Source: Verrucomicrobiota bacterium
GTDB taxonomy: Bacteria > Verrucomicrobiota > Verrucomicrobiia > Limisphaerales > AV2
Length of the DNA: 15,524 nucleotides
Direction of reading: 5' to 3'
Assembly (NCBI GenBank): GCA_003219345.1
Contig: QHOP01000373.1
Location: 1 to 15,524, forward strand
Shown here: positions 6,196 to 14,706 of the stretch, in pieces
How positions within the stretch are numbered: the first letter of the stretch is position 1
Layout: every line of letters starts with the position of its first letter
Notes under the pieces: generated by a model
Database searches by the model: none
What the model saw: only the letters and a program-made list of their open reading frames with translations
What the model was told of the DNA's origin: nothing
Program-made: the position numbers and the translations under genes

Positions 6196-9100
6196 ATGAA
6201 ACCTGAACGTTCCTCCCTTTTGGTTATCGTCACACTAATGGTCGTTTGCGGCATGTCACACTCGTCGCTCGCCCAGGATGTGAACTGGGATGACCGATTT
6301 GGTCTGCCAAATATTTACGCTGACGTGCACGCGCTGGCGCTCACGGACAATGATCAGGTTTATGTGGGTGGTCGTTTCGGCGGAAGCCCCGGTGACATCA
6401 ACTATATCGCTCTTTGGGATGGCCGGCACTGGTCGGGACTTGGCCAGGGTTCAACCAACGGAACCACCGATGCTGTTAATGCGATTGTGACCCAAGGGAA
6501 TGCTGTTTACGTAGGAGGTGATTTTGCGTCGCTGAACGGACAGAGATTTGGTTACGTGGCGAAATGGGACGGCACTCAATGGAATGCTTTGGAAACTGGA
6601 ACCAATATGGGGGTCAACCTCAACGTTTACGCCTTGGCGAGCGATGGCACCAACTTGTACGCGGGCGGAAGATTCAGCACGGCGGGGGGCATCAGCGCGA
6701 GGAATATAGCCAAGTGGGACGGGTCGAGTTGGTCCGCCCTCGGGGCCGGACTCGGGGATGCGAACACGCGGGTAACGGCCATTGCCATTGCCGCTGATGG
6801 GAGCGTGTACGCAGGAGGCAACTTTACCAACTCAGGTGGTGCTGAGGTCAAACGGATCGCCAAGTGGAATGGGGTAAGCTGGTTACCGCTCGGGGCGGGA
6901 ATGGACAACATGGTTCAGGCGATCGCAGCGAAAGGAAATGAAGTGTTCGTTGGCGGCTTGTTTGGCAATGCCGGCGGAACTCCCGCCAAACGGATCGCCA
7001 AATGGGATGGTGATCAGTGGTCGGAATTGGGAGGGGGCGTAACGGGAGGAGATATTTATTCGTTAACCTTCGACGGATCGGATCTGTACGTGGGAGGCAG
7101 TCTGACCGAAGCGGGCGGCGTACCCACGTTCGGCATCGCCAAATGGGACGGCATAGAATGGTCCTCACTGGGCGCCGGGGTTGGCGGGGGTGGCACTATA
7201 GCCGTTTACTCAGTTGTTGCGAAGAACGGGACAGTGTACGCAGGCGGAAATTTCACTTCGGCCGAGGAAGTCAGCGCTTCGCGAGTGGCCAAGTGGGACG
7301 GGCAAAAGTGGTCCGCGTTGAACTACGCTTTGGATGGCGGCAATCCAACTCTGGTAAATGCAGTGATAGCTCGTGGCACGAACGTTTACGTGGGTGGCGA
7401 CTTCACCTCAGCAGGTGGCGCTTCCGCCAATCGTATTGCCAAGTGGGACGGCTTTAGCTGGTCTGCGCTCGGCACGGTTTCATCGAACGGCTTTGATCTG
7501 CCTGTATTGGCTATCGCCACGGCATTGTCGGGCGAGGTGTATGCGGGCGGAAGGTTTTCCGAAGCAGGTGGTGTGAGCGCCAGCCGGATTGCGAAATGGG
7601 ACGGAACAAAGTGGTCGCCGCTCGGAAGCGGCCTGACCAGCGACGGTTGGATTGATGCAATCGCCGTTGCTCCCAATGGCAATGTTTACGCCGGAGGAGT
7701 TTTTTCAAGCATTGGTGGTGTGAGCGCAAACAACATTGCGCGTTGGGACGGAACGAATTGGTGGGACGCAGGCGGCGGTGTCACTCGCGGCGCCTTCAGT
7801 GCTATAGTCAAAGCCATTACCGTTGCTGGTAACGACGTTTACGTTGGTGGCTCGTTCGACACCGCCGGGAGCACCGCCGCTGTCGGGATCGCCAAGTGGG
7901 ACGGTCAGAATTGGTCTGCCGTTGGCGGTGGCGTGACCCTGCCCGGATCAATCCCATCGGTTGACTCATTGGCCTTCGATGGAACGAATCTGTACGCGGG
8001 TGGAATATTTACGCAGGCTGGTACCGCAAACGCCAACCACATTGCTCGATGGGACGGTCAAAATTGGTCTGCTTTGGGCGGTGGTGCCGACAGTGACGTA
8101 AGCGTCATCGCGGTCTTTGGAAAACTGGTGTTCATCGGTGGCAATTTTACGACGGTCGCAGGGCAGAAGATACCAGTGCTGGCCCAGTGGGATGGCAATG
8201 CCTGGTCAGGACTAGGAAGCGGGGTTACAGGAGTCTCGACACTCGTGAAGGCGTTGTCGCCCACGGGAACCGAATTGCTTGTAGGGGGCAGTTTCCGGTT
8301 CGCTGGCCAAAAACCCTCCAATCAGTTTGCAGGTTGGGCGCTCGATAACAATCCTCCTGTTATCGCAATCACCAGTCCGGCGTCAGGAGCGAACTTCCCG
8401 TTTGCTGGCGATATCACAGTCACCGCTGACGCGACGGATAGCGACGGCTCGGTGAGTCGCGTGGACTTCTTTGCGGGGGATACGTTTTTGGGCACTGCCA
8501 CCAATTCTCCTTACTCCGTTACCTGGAGGAACGTGTTCACCGGGGATTATGTCATATATGCGCAGGCCACCGATAATCTGGGAGCGATCGGCAACTCAGC
8601 TGGCGTTGCTATTCGAGTCAACCCGCCCACTAATGACGTTCCTCCGGTTGTGAACATTACCAACCCGACGAACGGCGCGACATTTACGGGCGGGACGAGT
8701 TTGCAAATCATCGCGGACGCCTCCGATAGCGACGGAAATGTGACTAGGGTGGACTTCTATGCCGGAGGCAAGTTGGTTGGTTCGAGTACCAACGCGCCTT
8801 ATAGTATGACTTGGAACAATCTTCCGGTGGGGAGATTCCCCCTCGCTGCGAAAGCGACGGACAATTTCGGTGCTACCACCACTTCTGGTGCGGTCACCAT
8901 TTCCGTGGTCGCGCCGAACAGCCCGCCCCACATCAGTTTCACCGCACCGCAGGAAGGGGCGGTCTTCACAGCACCCGCGACAGTCCAGCTCACTGCCACC
9001 GCCCTGGATACGGATGGACAGGTGGTCAAGGTTGAGTTTTTCGCAGGAGATACACTGCTTGCGACTCTGCCCACGTCTTCGACCTACAGTTTTACCTGGA

Positions 9101-11454
9101 CGGATTCCCAGCCCGGCGTGATCACGCTGACCGCAAAAGCAACCGATGACAAAGGAGCTGTGACGAGTGCAATGGTAACTATCATCGTCAACGGTGCAGA
9201 CAGATTCTCGGCCGCGCAGATCATTCCACCGAATAATCCTAAACAGAACTTCTGGATCGCGGACGCGCCTGTTTATTCGATTCTGGAAACGAACGGCGTC
9301 GTTTATGTGGCTGGCGATTTTACTCATGTGGGGCCATTTGTGACGGGGAGCGTAGTGCTGAATGTTTTCTCGAATCCGCCCGATACATCCTACCCGGTTG
9401 CCAACGGCTCCGTAAGTGTCATGGTCGGAGACGGGGTGGGTGGGTATTACGTAGGTGGTAAATTTACTTTAGTTGGCGAGCTCTCCCGCACGAACCTGGC
9501 ACACATACGGGCGGACAAGACCATTGACCCGGATTGGAGTCCAGTGGCTGATGCGCAGGTAACAACCATCGCGCTGCTGGATAATGCTGTTTACGTCGGG
9601 GGTGACTTCACCCAAATCGACGGCCAGCCAAGAATCCGGTTAGCTGCGCTCGATGCAGGTACTGGTGCAGTTCTAAACTGGAATCCAGCCCCCGATAACA
9701 CGGTGAACGCTCTGCTGGCGACCAACGGCACAGTTTATGTTGCCGGAAGCTTTACCAATATTGTAGGGCTGTCGCGGAATCGAGTCGCCGCACTCGACGC
9801 GACCACCGGGACTCCCGCTGCATGGAATCCCGATGCGGACAATACCGTGTGGAGCATAGCGTTCACAGGAGGACAACTCATTGTGGCCGGTCAATTCGCG
9901 CACGTTGGCGGGCAGCAGCGTTACCAACTTGCCGGCGTGGACTCGGCCACCGGGAACGCCACAACCTTCAATCCCGCTCCCCTTGGGCAAGTCAACACTG
10001 TGGCCGTTTACGGAAATACGGTTTATGTCGGTGGTTTCTTCACACAAATAGGATTCCCTAATCTCCAACCACGAAACAACCTCGCTGCGCTTGACGCTAC
10101 CACGGGATTGGCGACCGCATGGAACCCAAACCCTAACGACGGTCTATTCCGAATCATGCCGACCAGTAACGCCATCTACGTGGTTGGCCCGTTCAGCAAC
10201 GTTGGGGGACAAGATCGAAATCATTTCGCAGCGTTGGACCCGGTAACGGGGCTGGCAACCGACTTTGACCTCAAATCGAACGGTTCCGTCTCTGCGTTGA
10301 CCGTTTCCAGTAATCGCGTGTTGATCGCGGGTTCCGGTGGACTGGTTCAAATCCAACGCAACCACGTCGCCGCCATAGACGCGGCAACCGGTGCGGCCAC
10401 CAGTTGGAATCCTGATTGCAACGCAACCGTCTGGTCACTGGCGTACGCGAGTAATACGGTTTATCTTGGCGGAGATTTCAACCGCGTCGATGGGCAACCG
10501 CGAGGCCAATTAGCTGCTGTAGATGCTGGCACCGGCATTCCGAGCGCTTGGAATCCGGCAATAAGCGGCAGAGTCACGGCCATGGTTGTTTCGAGCAACA
10601 CGGTTTACGGTGGCTTCAGCACCACATCCGGCGGCCAATATCTCGGGGCATTGGACGCGACGTCAGGAAACTCGCTGACTTGGAATCCAAACCCCAACGG
10701 CACCGTCCAATCCTTGATACTGTTTAACAATACGATTTACGTCTGTGGATCGTTTACATTCATTGGTGGGCAGGCCCGGAACTACCTTGCCGCTTTGGAT
10801 CCCGTCACTGGAAATGCGACCAGTTGGAACCCGAATCCCAATGGACCTGTGGTGGCGCTCGCGATTGGAGGGAACACCTTGTATGCGGGGGGCGCTTTCA
10901 GCCAAATTGGCGGAAGAGGCCGAATCAGCCTCGCCGCATTGAACCCCATCACGGGAGAAGCGTTGCCGTGGTTGGCCGACTCGGATGGAACTGTCCATGC
11001 CCTTTCCTTTGCATACAGCACCGTTTACACCGGGGGCCAGTACGGCTCAATCGGAGGCCAGACCCGCATCACCCTCGCCGGACTCGACAGTCGAATCACC
11101 AGCAGTAACGCGACTGCTTGGGCACCGGTCGTTGACGACCCCAGCTCGATCATTTTCGCACTCGCTGCGTCACCGGATACGCTCTACGTCGGCGGTAGGG
11201 CAAAATTTGGCACCGAGCTTAGGTCTTATTTAGCCGCTTATGACTTCCCGCCACGCTTGGAAGCGACACGGTTTTCGCCGCAAGGACAAATCCAGTTCGA
11301 TGTGGCGGGTGCCGCTGGACGTAATTATATCGTTCAAACTTCGACCGACTTGTCAAAGTGGAGCTCGGTGCTAACAAACTTTGGTCCATTCACAGTGCAG
11401 GACGCTCAAACGACGAATGGCGCGCTGTATTATCGGGTGATTTCGCCAAAGTGA
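6196..11454 (+). CDS. Giant exported repeat protein: two 14-repeat propeller-like arrays around three Ig-like domains
   Basis: 1752 residues. A signal peptide (about 1-26) has a hydrophobic core and likely cleavage in SLA-QD. Residues about 27-715 hold 14 repeats of 46-52 residues with the pattern VYVGGxFxxAGG then IAKWDGxxWSALG. Three Ig-like domains of roughly 90 residues follow at about 720, 816 and 910, each opening PPVxxIT/PPHISFT and containing VDFFAGDT- or VEFFAGDT-like strands. Residues about 1005-1685 hold 14 further repeats that share the VYVGGxF core but continue as LAALDATTGxxxxWNP. The tail (about 1685-1752, VQTSTDLSKW ... LYYRVISPK) resembles C-terminal domains common on exported verrucomicrobial proteins. 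No catalytic motif is visible; adhesion or ligand binding at the cell surface is the likely role (inference). The start has only an A/G-rich weak ribosome-binding region. Promoter-like copy 3 sits 45 bases upstream. Confidence 0.9.
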   Translation: MKPERSSLLVIVTLMVVCGMSHSSLAQDVNWDDRFGLPNIYADVHALALTDNDQVYVGGRFGGSPGDINYIALWDGRHWSGLGQGSTNGTTDAVNAIVTQGNAVYVGGDFASLNGQRFGYVAKWDGTQWNALETGTNMGVNLNVYALASDGTNLYAGGRFSTAGGISARNIAKWDGSSWSALGAGLGDANTRVTAIAIAADGSVYAGGNFTNSGGAEVKRIAKWNGVSWLPLGAGMDNMVQAIAAKGNEVFVGGLFGNAGGTPAKRIAKWDGDQWSELGGGVTGGDIYSLTFDGSDLYVGGSLTEAGGVPTFGIAKWDGIEWSSLGAGVGGGGTIAVYSVVAKNGTVYAGGNFTSAEEVSASRVAKWDGQKWSALNYALDGGNPTLVNAVIARGTNVYVGGDFTSAGGASANRIAKWDGFSWSALGTVSSNGFDLPVLAIATALSGEVYAGGRFSEAGGVSASRIAKWDGTKWSPLGSGLTSDGWIDAIAVAPNGNVYAGGVFSSIGGVSANNIARWDGTNWWDAGGGVTRGAFSAIVKAITVAGNDVYVGGSFDTAGSTAAVGIAKWDGQNWSAVGGGVTLPGSIPSVDSLAFDGTNLYAGGIFTQAGTANANHIARWDGQNWSALGGGADSDVSVIAVFGKLVFIGGNFTTVAGQKIPVLAQWDGNAWSGLGSGVTGVSTLVKALSPTGTELLVGGSFRFAGQKPSNQFAGWALDNNPPVIAITSPASGANFPFAGDITVTADATDSDGSVSRVDFFAGDTFLGTATNSPYSVTWRNVFTGDYVIYAQATDNLGAIGNSAGVAIRVNPPTNDVPPVVNITNPTNGATFTGGTSLQIIADASDSDGNVTRVDFYAGGKLVGSSTNAPYSMTWNNLPVGRFPLAAKATDNFGATTTSGAVTISVVAPNSPPHISFTAPQEGAVFTAPATVQLTATALDTDGQVVKVEFFAGDTLLATLPTSSTYSFTWTDSQPGVITLTAKATDDKGAVTSAMVTIIVNGADRFSAAQIIPPNNPKQNFWIADAPVYSILETNGVVYVAGDFTHVGPFVTGSVVLNVFSNPPDTSYPVANGSVSVMVGDGVGGYYVGGKFTLVGELSRTNLAHIRADKTIDPDWSPVADAQVTTIALLDNAVYVGGDFTQIDGQPRIRLAALDAGTGAVLNWNPAPDNTVNALLATNGTVYVAGSFTNIVGLSRNRVAALDATTGTPAAWNPDADNTVWSIAFTGGQLIVAGQFAHVGGQQRYQLAGVDSATGNATTFNPAPLGQVNTVAVYGNTVYVGGFFTQIGFPNLQPRNNLAALDATTGLATAWNPNPNDGLFRIMPTSNAIYVVGPFSNVGGQDRNHFAALDPVTGLATDFDLKSNGSVSALTVSSNRVLIAGSGGLVQIQRNHVAAIDAATGAATSWNPDCNATVWSLAYASNTVYLGGDFNRVDGQPRGQLAAVDAGTGIPSAWNPAISGRVTAMVVSSNTVYGGFSTTSGGQYLGALDATSGNSLTWNPNPNGTVQSLILFNNTIYVCGSFTFIGGQARNYLAALDPVTGNATSWNPNPNGPVVALAIGGNTLYAGGAFSQIGGRGRISLAALNPITGEALPWLADSDGTVHALSFAYSTVYTGGQYGSIGGQTRITLAGLDSRITSSNATAWAPVVDDPSSIIFALAASPDTLYVGGRAKFGTELRSYLAAYDFPPRLEATRFSPQGQIQFDVAGAAGRNYIVQTSTDLSKWSSVLTNFGPFTVQDAQTTNGALYYRVISPK

Positions 11455-12173
11455 TCTCTTAAAATCTGAAAAATGTCAGAAGCTTGGGTCTGAGGACACA
11501 GGTCCCAACGGAAATCCGTACGGTAGGCTTTCACGAGCCTTCCCTCCGAGAACGACCCCGTTGTTTCTTTCCCGTCCGCGTGGCTCCTCTGCCACTTTTT
11601 GCCCCGCCAGCGACTCTCAAAAAATTGCTTCCTTCCTTTTTCGTCCGCTGCTTGCGTTCTGAATTGGTTGTGCTATTGGTGGAATCAGAGACCGGCCGAT
11701 GGAGCCGGATTCTCCGCACCCGAATATGGGGCCAAGTTAATACTTGGTATCTTCTAAATCCCGCTATGGGTCAGGCATCATTGCCTGCAAGCAAAAAGCG
11801 CCCCTCAACTGAGGCCCTTCATGGCGAGAGCTTGACCGCCCGTTTGCGGCCAGCTTGATGACCCCAAACCCGCACCCGCTCCAGCGTGTGCTTGGGTATC
11901 CATTCTTCCGTTCGATTGTGCTCAACCGGGCGCAACGCCGGAAATTTTGTCCAGGATTGTGGACAACGAATGGTCGAAGCAGTCGCAAATTGTGCCATTC
12001 GCGGTACGCGATTGCTGCGGTTTTGAACCATGAATTCAAAACTTAAACTGACTCGCAAAACGCCGGGATGGCTCCGGCAGCGACGCGAATTGAGATGATA
12101 ACGATTTTCATTCCACTCGCTGGCCGGTCCCCTGGTGTTGCGAAGTTCAGGTAAAAAAGAAAGGAAAGTAGTT
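11455..12173. other. 719-base gene-poor stretch between the giant gene and the HTH gene pair
   Basis: No gene is supported here. A plus-strand frame at 11484-11858 and a minus-strand frame at 11819-12271 are open but have protein-unlike composition and no family I recognise. Small inverted repeats are present: AGGCT/AGCCT around a 6-base loop (11525-11540), a perfect 7-6-7 repeat TTGTCCA/TGGACAA (11947-11966) and GCCGG/CCGGC (12062-12078). None has a T-tract, so I cannot name a terminator for the giant gene. The stretch probably contains the left boundary of the recombinase-associated element and the promoter of the gene at 12174, neither of which I can pinpoint. Confidence 0.55.
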
Positions 12174-13019
12174 ATGAAAGTGATGAAGGAGACGCCGGGC
12201 CAGAGCGCTCTTGCGATTGACAAGAGCGCGGCTGCGCTCGGTCTGGACGAGTTCAGCCTGCTCTCGCGCATTCAAGCAGGCGAAATCAAGGTGGCGCGAG
12301 CGACGTCGGGCGAGATGGTGATTCCAGAGAGCGAACTGGAAAGGCTCGCGGGGGGTCCCGTCAGCGCGCAATCGGTTGAGGGTGGGGCAATCCTGCCTGA
12401 CGAATGCCTGGGCATCGAACGGCGGCATGGCGGATTGAAACAAAACGGCGAACTTGTATTGCCCTACAAGGTTTCCGGCTGCCGGCTCTCGGAAGGCGAG
12501 ATCAACGGCTACCGCGCCGCCTCCAGCGCGATTGCCGGGCAACTGGAATCCATCAAGGATTTCAAACGGCAATTGACCCGTTCCGATCAAGTCCCGGAGT
12601 CTTGCGACTTTGAAATCAACACGCCGGAGATCGGGCGTTGGGAAGTTCGATCAGCGTTGCTCAATCTGAACCACGGCGAAATCCTCCTGTGTCAACGCGG
12701 CAATGCCTTTGCCGTCATTGAACGCTTTGACGAGGATTCGCCTTACGCGCAAGCCAACGGGAACGCACAAATTCTCTTGCAGGGCAATGACGCCTATCAA
12801 CTGACCGCGGAATTCAAAGCCAACGCGGGGCTGACGCTGGAATTCATGGCGAGCAACCTCACGGCCAAAGCGCAGAAGATCGTTTGGGAACAGTTCCCCG
12901 AGCATCGGTTTGGCCGCATTGTGGAGACGATTTCGGAACGATGCGGTCAGGCGGTCGCGAATGAGGAAATGATTTCGCAGAAGGTGACCCATTCAATTGG
13001 CCGGTCAATCGGAGTTTAA
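12174..13019 (+). CDS. Hypothetical protein with N-terminal excisionase-like helix-turn-helix
   Basis: 281 residues from the ATG at 12174, chosen over an upstream in-frame start at 12135 because AAAGGAAAG lies just before it and the encoded sequence becomes protein-like there. Residues about 12-57 (KSAAALGLDEFSLLSRI, then GEIKVARATSGEMVIPESELERL) read like an excisionase/MerR-type DNA-binding helix-turn-helix. The remainder is soluble, with no membrane segment and no family I recognise; a segment around 155-235 looks like a mixed alpha/beta domain. It ends 9 bases before the next gene, which has a strong ribosome binding site, so the two form an operon. Context beside a tyrosine recombinase suggests a role in a mobile element, such as control or directionality (inference). 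Confidence 0.75.
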   Translation: MKVMKETPGQSALAIDKSAAALGLDEFSLLSRIQAGEIKVARATSGEMVIPESELERLAGGPVSAQSVEGGAILPDECLGIERRHGGLKQNGELVLPYKVSGCRLSEGEINGYRAASSAIAGQLESIKDFKRQLTRSDQVPESCDFEINTPEIGRWEVRSALLNLNHGEILLCQRGNAFAVIERFDEDSPYAQANGNAQILLQGNDAYQLTAEFKANAGLTLEFMASNLTAKAQKIVWEQFPEHRFGRIVETISERCGQAVANEEMISQKVTHSIGRSIGV

Positions 13020-13028
13020 GGAGGACCT

Positions 13029-13376
13029 ATGCAACAAGAGATGGAACGCTTTCTGAATTTGAGGAATATTCCAGCGCGAGTGACGGCGGAACAGGCGGCA
13101 GGAATCCTTGGCATTGCTCCACACGAGATTCCGATCTTGATGAGCCGAGGATTGTTGAAGCCCCTTGGGCATCCGCCCCCCAACGGCCAGAAGTTCTTTC
13201 TGTCGGCGATCCTGCAAGATTCGCGTCGGGATGAAAAATGGTGGGGCAAAGCCTGTGATGCGATTACGGAGTACTGGCGTTACAAGAACAGCCGGAAGGG
13301 TCAGGGCACCCCGGCGAACGGGCGACAATCGTGCCCAGGCGCAGTCGCGGCTGAATCTGCCGCCGCAGATAATTGA
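13029..13376 (+). CDS. Small helix-turn-helix protein
   Basis: 115 residues, preceded by a textbook AAGGAGG ribosome binding site (13018-13024). Residues about 15-45 (ARVTAEQAAGILGIAPHEIPILMSRGLLKPLG) form an HTH_17-like DNA-binding unit, followed by KFF, DEKWWGKACDAITEYWRYKN and a low-complexity Ala/Gly/Pro tail. From memory, similar small proteins with an LNLR...PARLTTEQAA start are frequent and multi-copy in subdivision 3 Verrucomicrobia; their function is unknown to me. Pairing with the gene at 12174 and convergence on a recombinase suggest an excisionase-like or regulatory role, but this is inferred from context. Confidence 0.8.
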   Translation: MQQEMERFLNLRNIPARVTAEQAAGILGIAPHEIPILMSRGLLKPLGHPPPNGQKFFLSAILQDSRRDEKWWGKACDAITEYWRYKNSRKGQGTPANGRQSCPGAVAAESAAADN

Positions 13377-13387
13377 ATCTGTCCAAG

Positions 13388-13416
13388 GGCGCGAGCGGAG
13401 TGCTTCCGCTCGCGCC
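13388..13416. terminator. Bidirectional hairpin between convergent genes
   Basis: Perfect 12-bp inverted repeat, GGCGCGAGCGGA (13388-13399) and TCCGCTCGCGCC (13405-13416), around a 5-base loop. It lies 11 bases past the stop of the HTH gene and 3 bases past the recombinase stop on the other strand, the classic place for a shared terminator. Neither side has a proper T-tract, so it may work as a transcript-end stabiliser or Rho-aided terminator. Confidence 0.7.
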
Positions 13417-13419
13417 TCG

Positions 13420-14343
13420 TTAGGATGCCTTGGCCAGTGGTTTTTCAGCCGTGTGCACGGAGACGAGTTTCCCTTCGTAATTCTCCAGAGAAGGACAGAT
13501 TGCGACCCCCTCCCGCGCGTATTCTCGGTGAACCGCGAGACTGGCGTGTCCCAAGGCACTTTGCGCAAAGCGTTCCGGCATTCCCACCCGTTTCGCGCGT
13601 GAAGCCCAAGCGTATCGGTAACTGTGAAGGCTGATTCCCTCTATTTTCAACACCCGGCAACGCCGCCGGAATTCGGCTGCCCTCCAGCGGTCGGGGAGTT
13701 GCGATATGCGGGGAAAGAGCGCTCCCTCCGACGGCAGGTTTTTCAACAGCGATTCCAGTCGCGGTCCGATTTCAAGCATACAGAGTTCGCCGGTTTTCTG
13801 CCGGTGATACGAAAGCAGCCGGTTTTCCCAGTCGATGTTTGCCGCCGTCAGATTGGCCGCGTCGGTTTGCGCCGCGCCGATTTCCCACAAAAGCTCGTAA
13901 TAATGTCTTCGTTCGATGTTGTTCTCGCTTTGAACAATCCTTTGATGTTCTTGAAGCGTGACGGCTCGTTTGAATTTCTTTTCAATTTTCGGCCAGAGTT
14001 TCGGCGGAATAACCGGCGCGAGAACCCAGCCCATCCCAAGAGCCAGATTATGCAGGCAGCGCAGAATATGATGGGTAAACACCCCGCCGGATTTGAGGAC
14101 GGTGTAAAAATCCTCCGCTGTTGTTTCAACCAATCGCTTGTTTCGGATAGAGTTGAACGCTTTGCTTTTGATCGCCCGCTCCCGGCGCAGCCGGGTACTT
14201 TCTTTTTTCACCGAACAAAACTCTCGCATCACAAAGTCCCATGTGCGTTCAACCAACTTCGGGTCAGTGCCGCTCAGATAGGCCCTGGCAATGGAGATGT
14301 TTTTCTCGTTTGCCCGTCTCCGAATCAAAACTGAAGAACACAT
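13420..14343 (-). CDS. Tyrosine recombinase / phage-type integrase, with an atypical catalytic set
   Basis: 307 residues. Residues about 15-115 form the core-binding domain and 125-285 the catalytic domain. Visible catalytic positions are K183 (RQKTGE), the box II pair H240 and R243 (LHSYRYAWASRA), H266 (ALGHASLAVHREY) and the nucleophile Y275. The first arginine, normally in a T-G-x-R-x-x-E motif, is missing: the matching stretch reads I-G-A-A-Q-T-D-A-A-N-L (155-165). Either the enzyme is impaired or belongs to a diverged group using another residue. It would cut and rejoin DNA at a core site; the 8-6-8 inverted repeat just upstream is a candidate. The gene points away from the 3' end of tRNA-Asn, 226 bases off, a common place for integrative elements. 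The ATG at 14343 has only weak upstream GACGGAAAA. Confidence 0.88.
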   Translation of the reverse strand: MCSSVLIRRRANEKNISIARAYLSGTDPKLVERTWDFVMREFCSVKKESTRLRRERAIKSKAFNSIRNKRLVETTAEDFYTVLKSGGVFTHHILRCLHNLALGMGWVLAPVIPPKLWPKIEKKFKRAVTLQEHQRIVQSENNIERRHYYELLWEIGAAQTDAANLTAANIDWENRLLSYHRQKTGELCMLEIGPRLESLLKNLPSEGALFPRISQLPDRWRAAEFRRRCRVLKIEGISLHSYRYAWASRAKRVGMPERFAQSALGHASLAVHREYAREGVAICPSLENYEGKLVSVHTAEKPLAKAS

Positions 14344-14378
14344 TTTTCCGTCTGCAGAGCCAATATTTCTGTTTCATC

Positions 14379-14400
14379 GACACCTATCAGCTTAGGTGTC
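14379..14400. repeat. Perfect 8-6-8 inverted repeat upstream of the recombinase
   Basis: GACACCTA (14379-14386) and TAGGTGTC (14393-14400) flank the 6-base spacer TCAGCT. The repeat starts 36 bases upstream of the recombinase start codon. Shape and spacing match the core sites of tyrosine recombinases (dif-like inverted arms around 6-8 bases), but an operator for the recombinase promoter or an RNA hairpin would look the same. No second copy was found in the window. Confidence 0.5.
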
Positions 14401-14541
14401 TCCGAGGTTTTTGCTTAATGAGCAGTGAGCGAGGTTGAACCGGGTTGTCGCAGAATTCCATGCGGGTTGCGGTCTCGCCACGCGCTTACTACACGTTTCA
14501 CTACACACTTTCGCGTTTTTCGCGCTCTGCCCGATGGAACT

Positions 14542-14560
14542 GTCGTTGTCCTCCAACGAC
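14542..14560 (-). terminator. Possible tRNA-Asn transcript hairpin
   Basis: Perfect 7-bp inverted repeat GTCGTTG/CAACGAC around 5 bases, starting 9 bases beyond the encoded CCA end of the tRNA in its direction of transcription. There is no T-tract after it, so it may be a weak terminator or a 3'-end processing signal. Confidence 0.35.
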
Positions 14561-14569
14561 TTGATTGAC

Positions 14570-14644
14570 TGGCTCCAGAGGCAGGACTCGAACCTGCAAC
14601 CCATCGGTTAACAGCCGATTGCTCTACCATTGAGCTACTCTGGA
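14570..14644 (-). tRNA. tRNA-Asn (anticodon GTT), CCA encoded
   Basis: Read on the minus strand, a full cloverleaf is present: acceptor stem TCCAGAG pairing with CTCTGGA, D arm with AGCTCAATGGTAGAGC, anticodon stem ATCGG/CCGAT around loop CTGTTAA with anticodon GTT, and T arm GCAGG-TTCGAGT-CCTGC. Discriminator base G is followed by an encoded CCA at 14572-14570. The gene lies 62 bases beyond the mutM stop and has its own promoter. Its 3' end faces the recombinase gene, so it is a candidate integration target. Confidence 0.97.
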
Positions 14645-14660
14645 ACGGCAGTGGCCGGCC

Positions 14661-14689
14661 AATCTACAAATCACCCTCCGCACCGTCAA
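14661..14689 (-). promoter_or_regulatory. Sigma-70-type promoter of tRNA-Asn
   Basis: On the minus strand, TTGACG (14689-14684) and TAGATT (14666-14661) are separated by exactly 17 bases, close to the TTGACA/TATAAT consensus. The mature tRNA begins 16 bases after the -10 box. The discriminator contains GGCCGGCC, the GC-rich type seen at stringently controlled stable-RNA promoters. Confidence 0.7.
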
Positions 14690-14706
14690 CAGGCGTTTTG
14701 TCCGAG

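Noticed and set aside
11484..11510. Partial resemblance of the AGCTTGGGTCTGAGG segment to the right arm of the 8-6-8 repeat region (AGCTTAGGTGTCTCCGAGG), as a possible left att site.
   Set aside because: The match needs gaps and covers only one arm; not distinguishable from chance.
11484..11858. 124-residue plus-strand frame in the gap after the giant gene.
   Set aside because: Arg/Pro/Leu-rich without domain or hydrophobic pattern, no ribosome binding site; an overlapping minus-strand frame looks equally empty.
11819..12271. 150-residue minus-strand frame overlapping the start of the HTH gene at 12174.
   Set aside because: It runs antisense into a better-supported gene and has no recognisable motif; I considered a decayed transposase but saw no signature.
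14570..14644. Direct repeat of the tRNA-Asn 3' end as the other end of an island.
   Set aside because: I looked for the T-arm/acceptor sequence elsewhere in the window and found none; a distal copy outside the window cannot be excluded.
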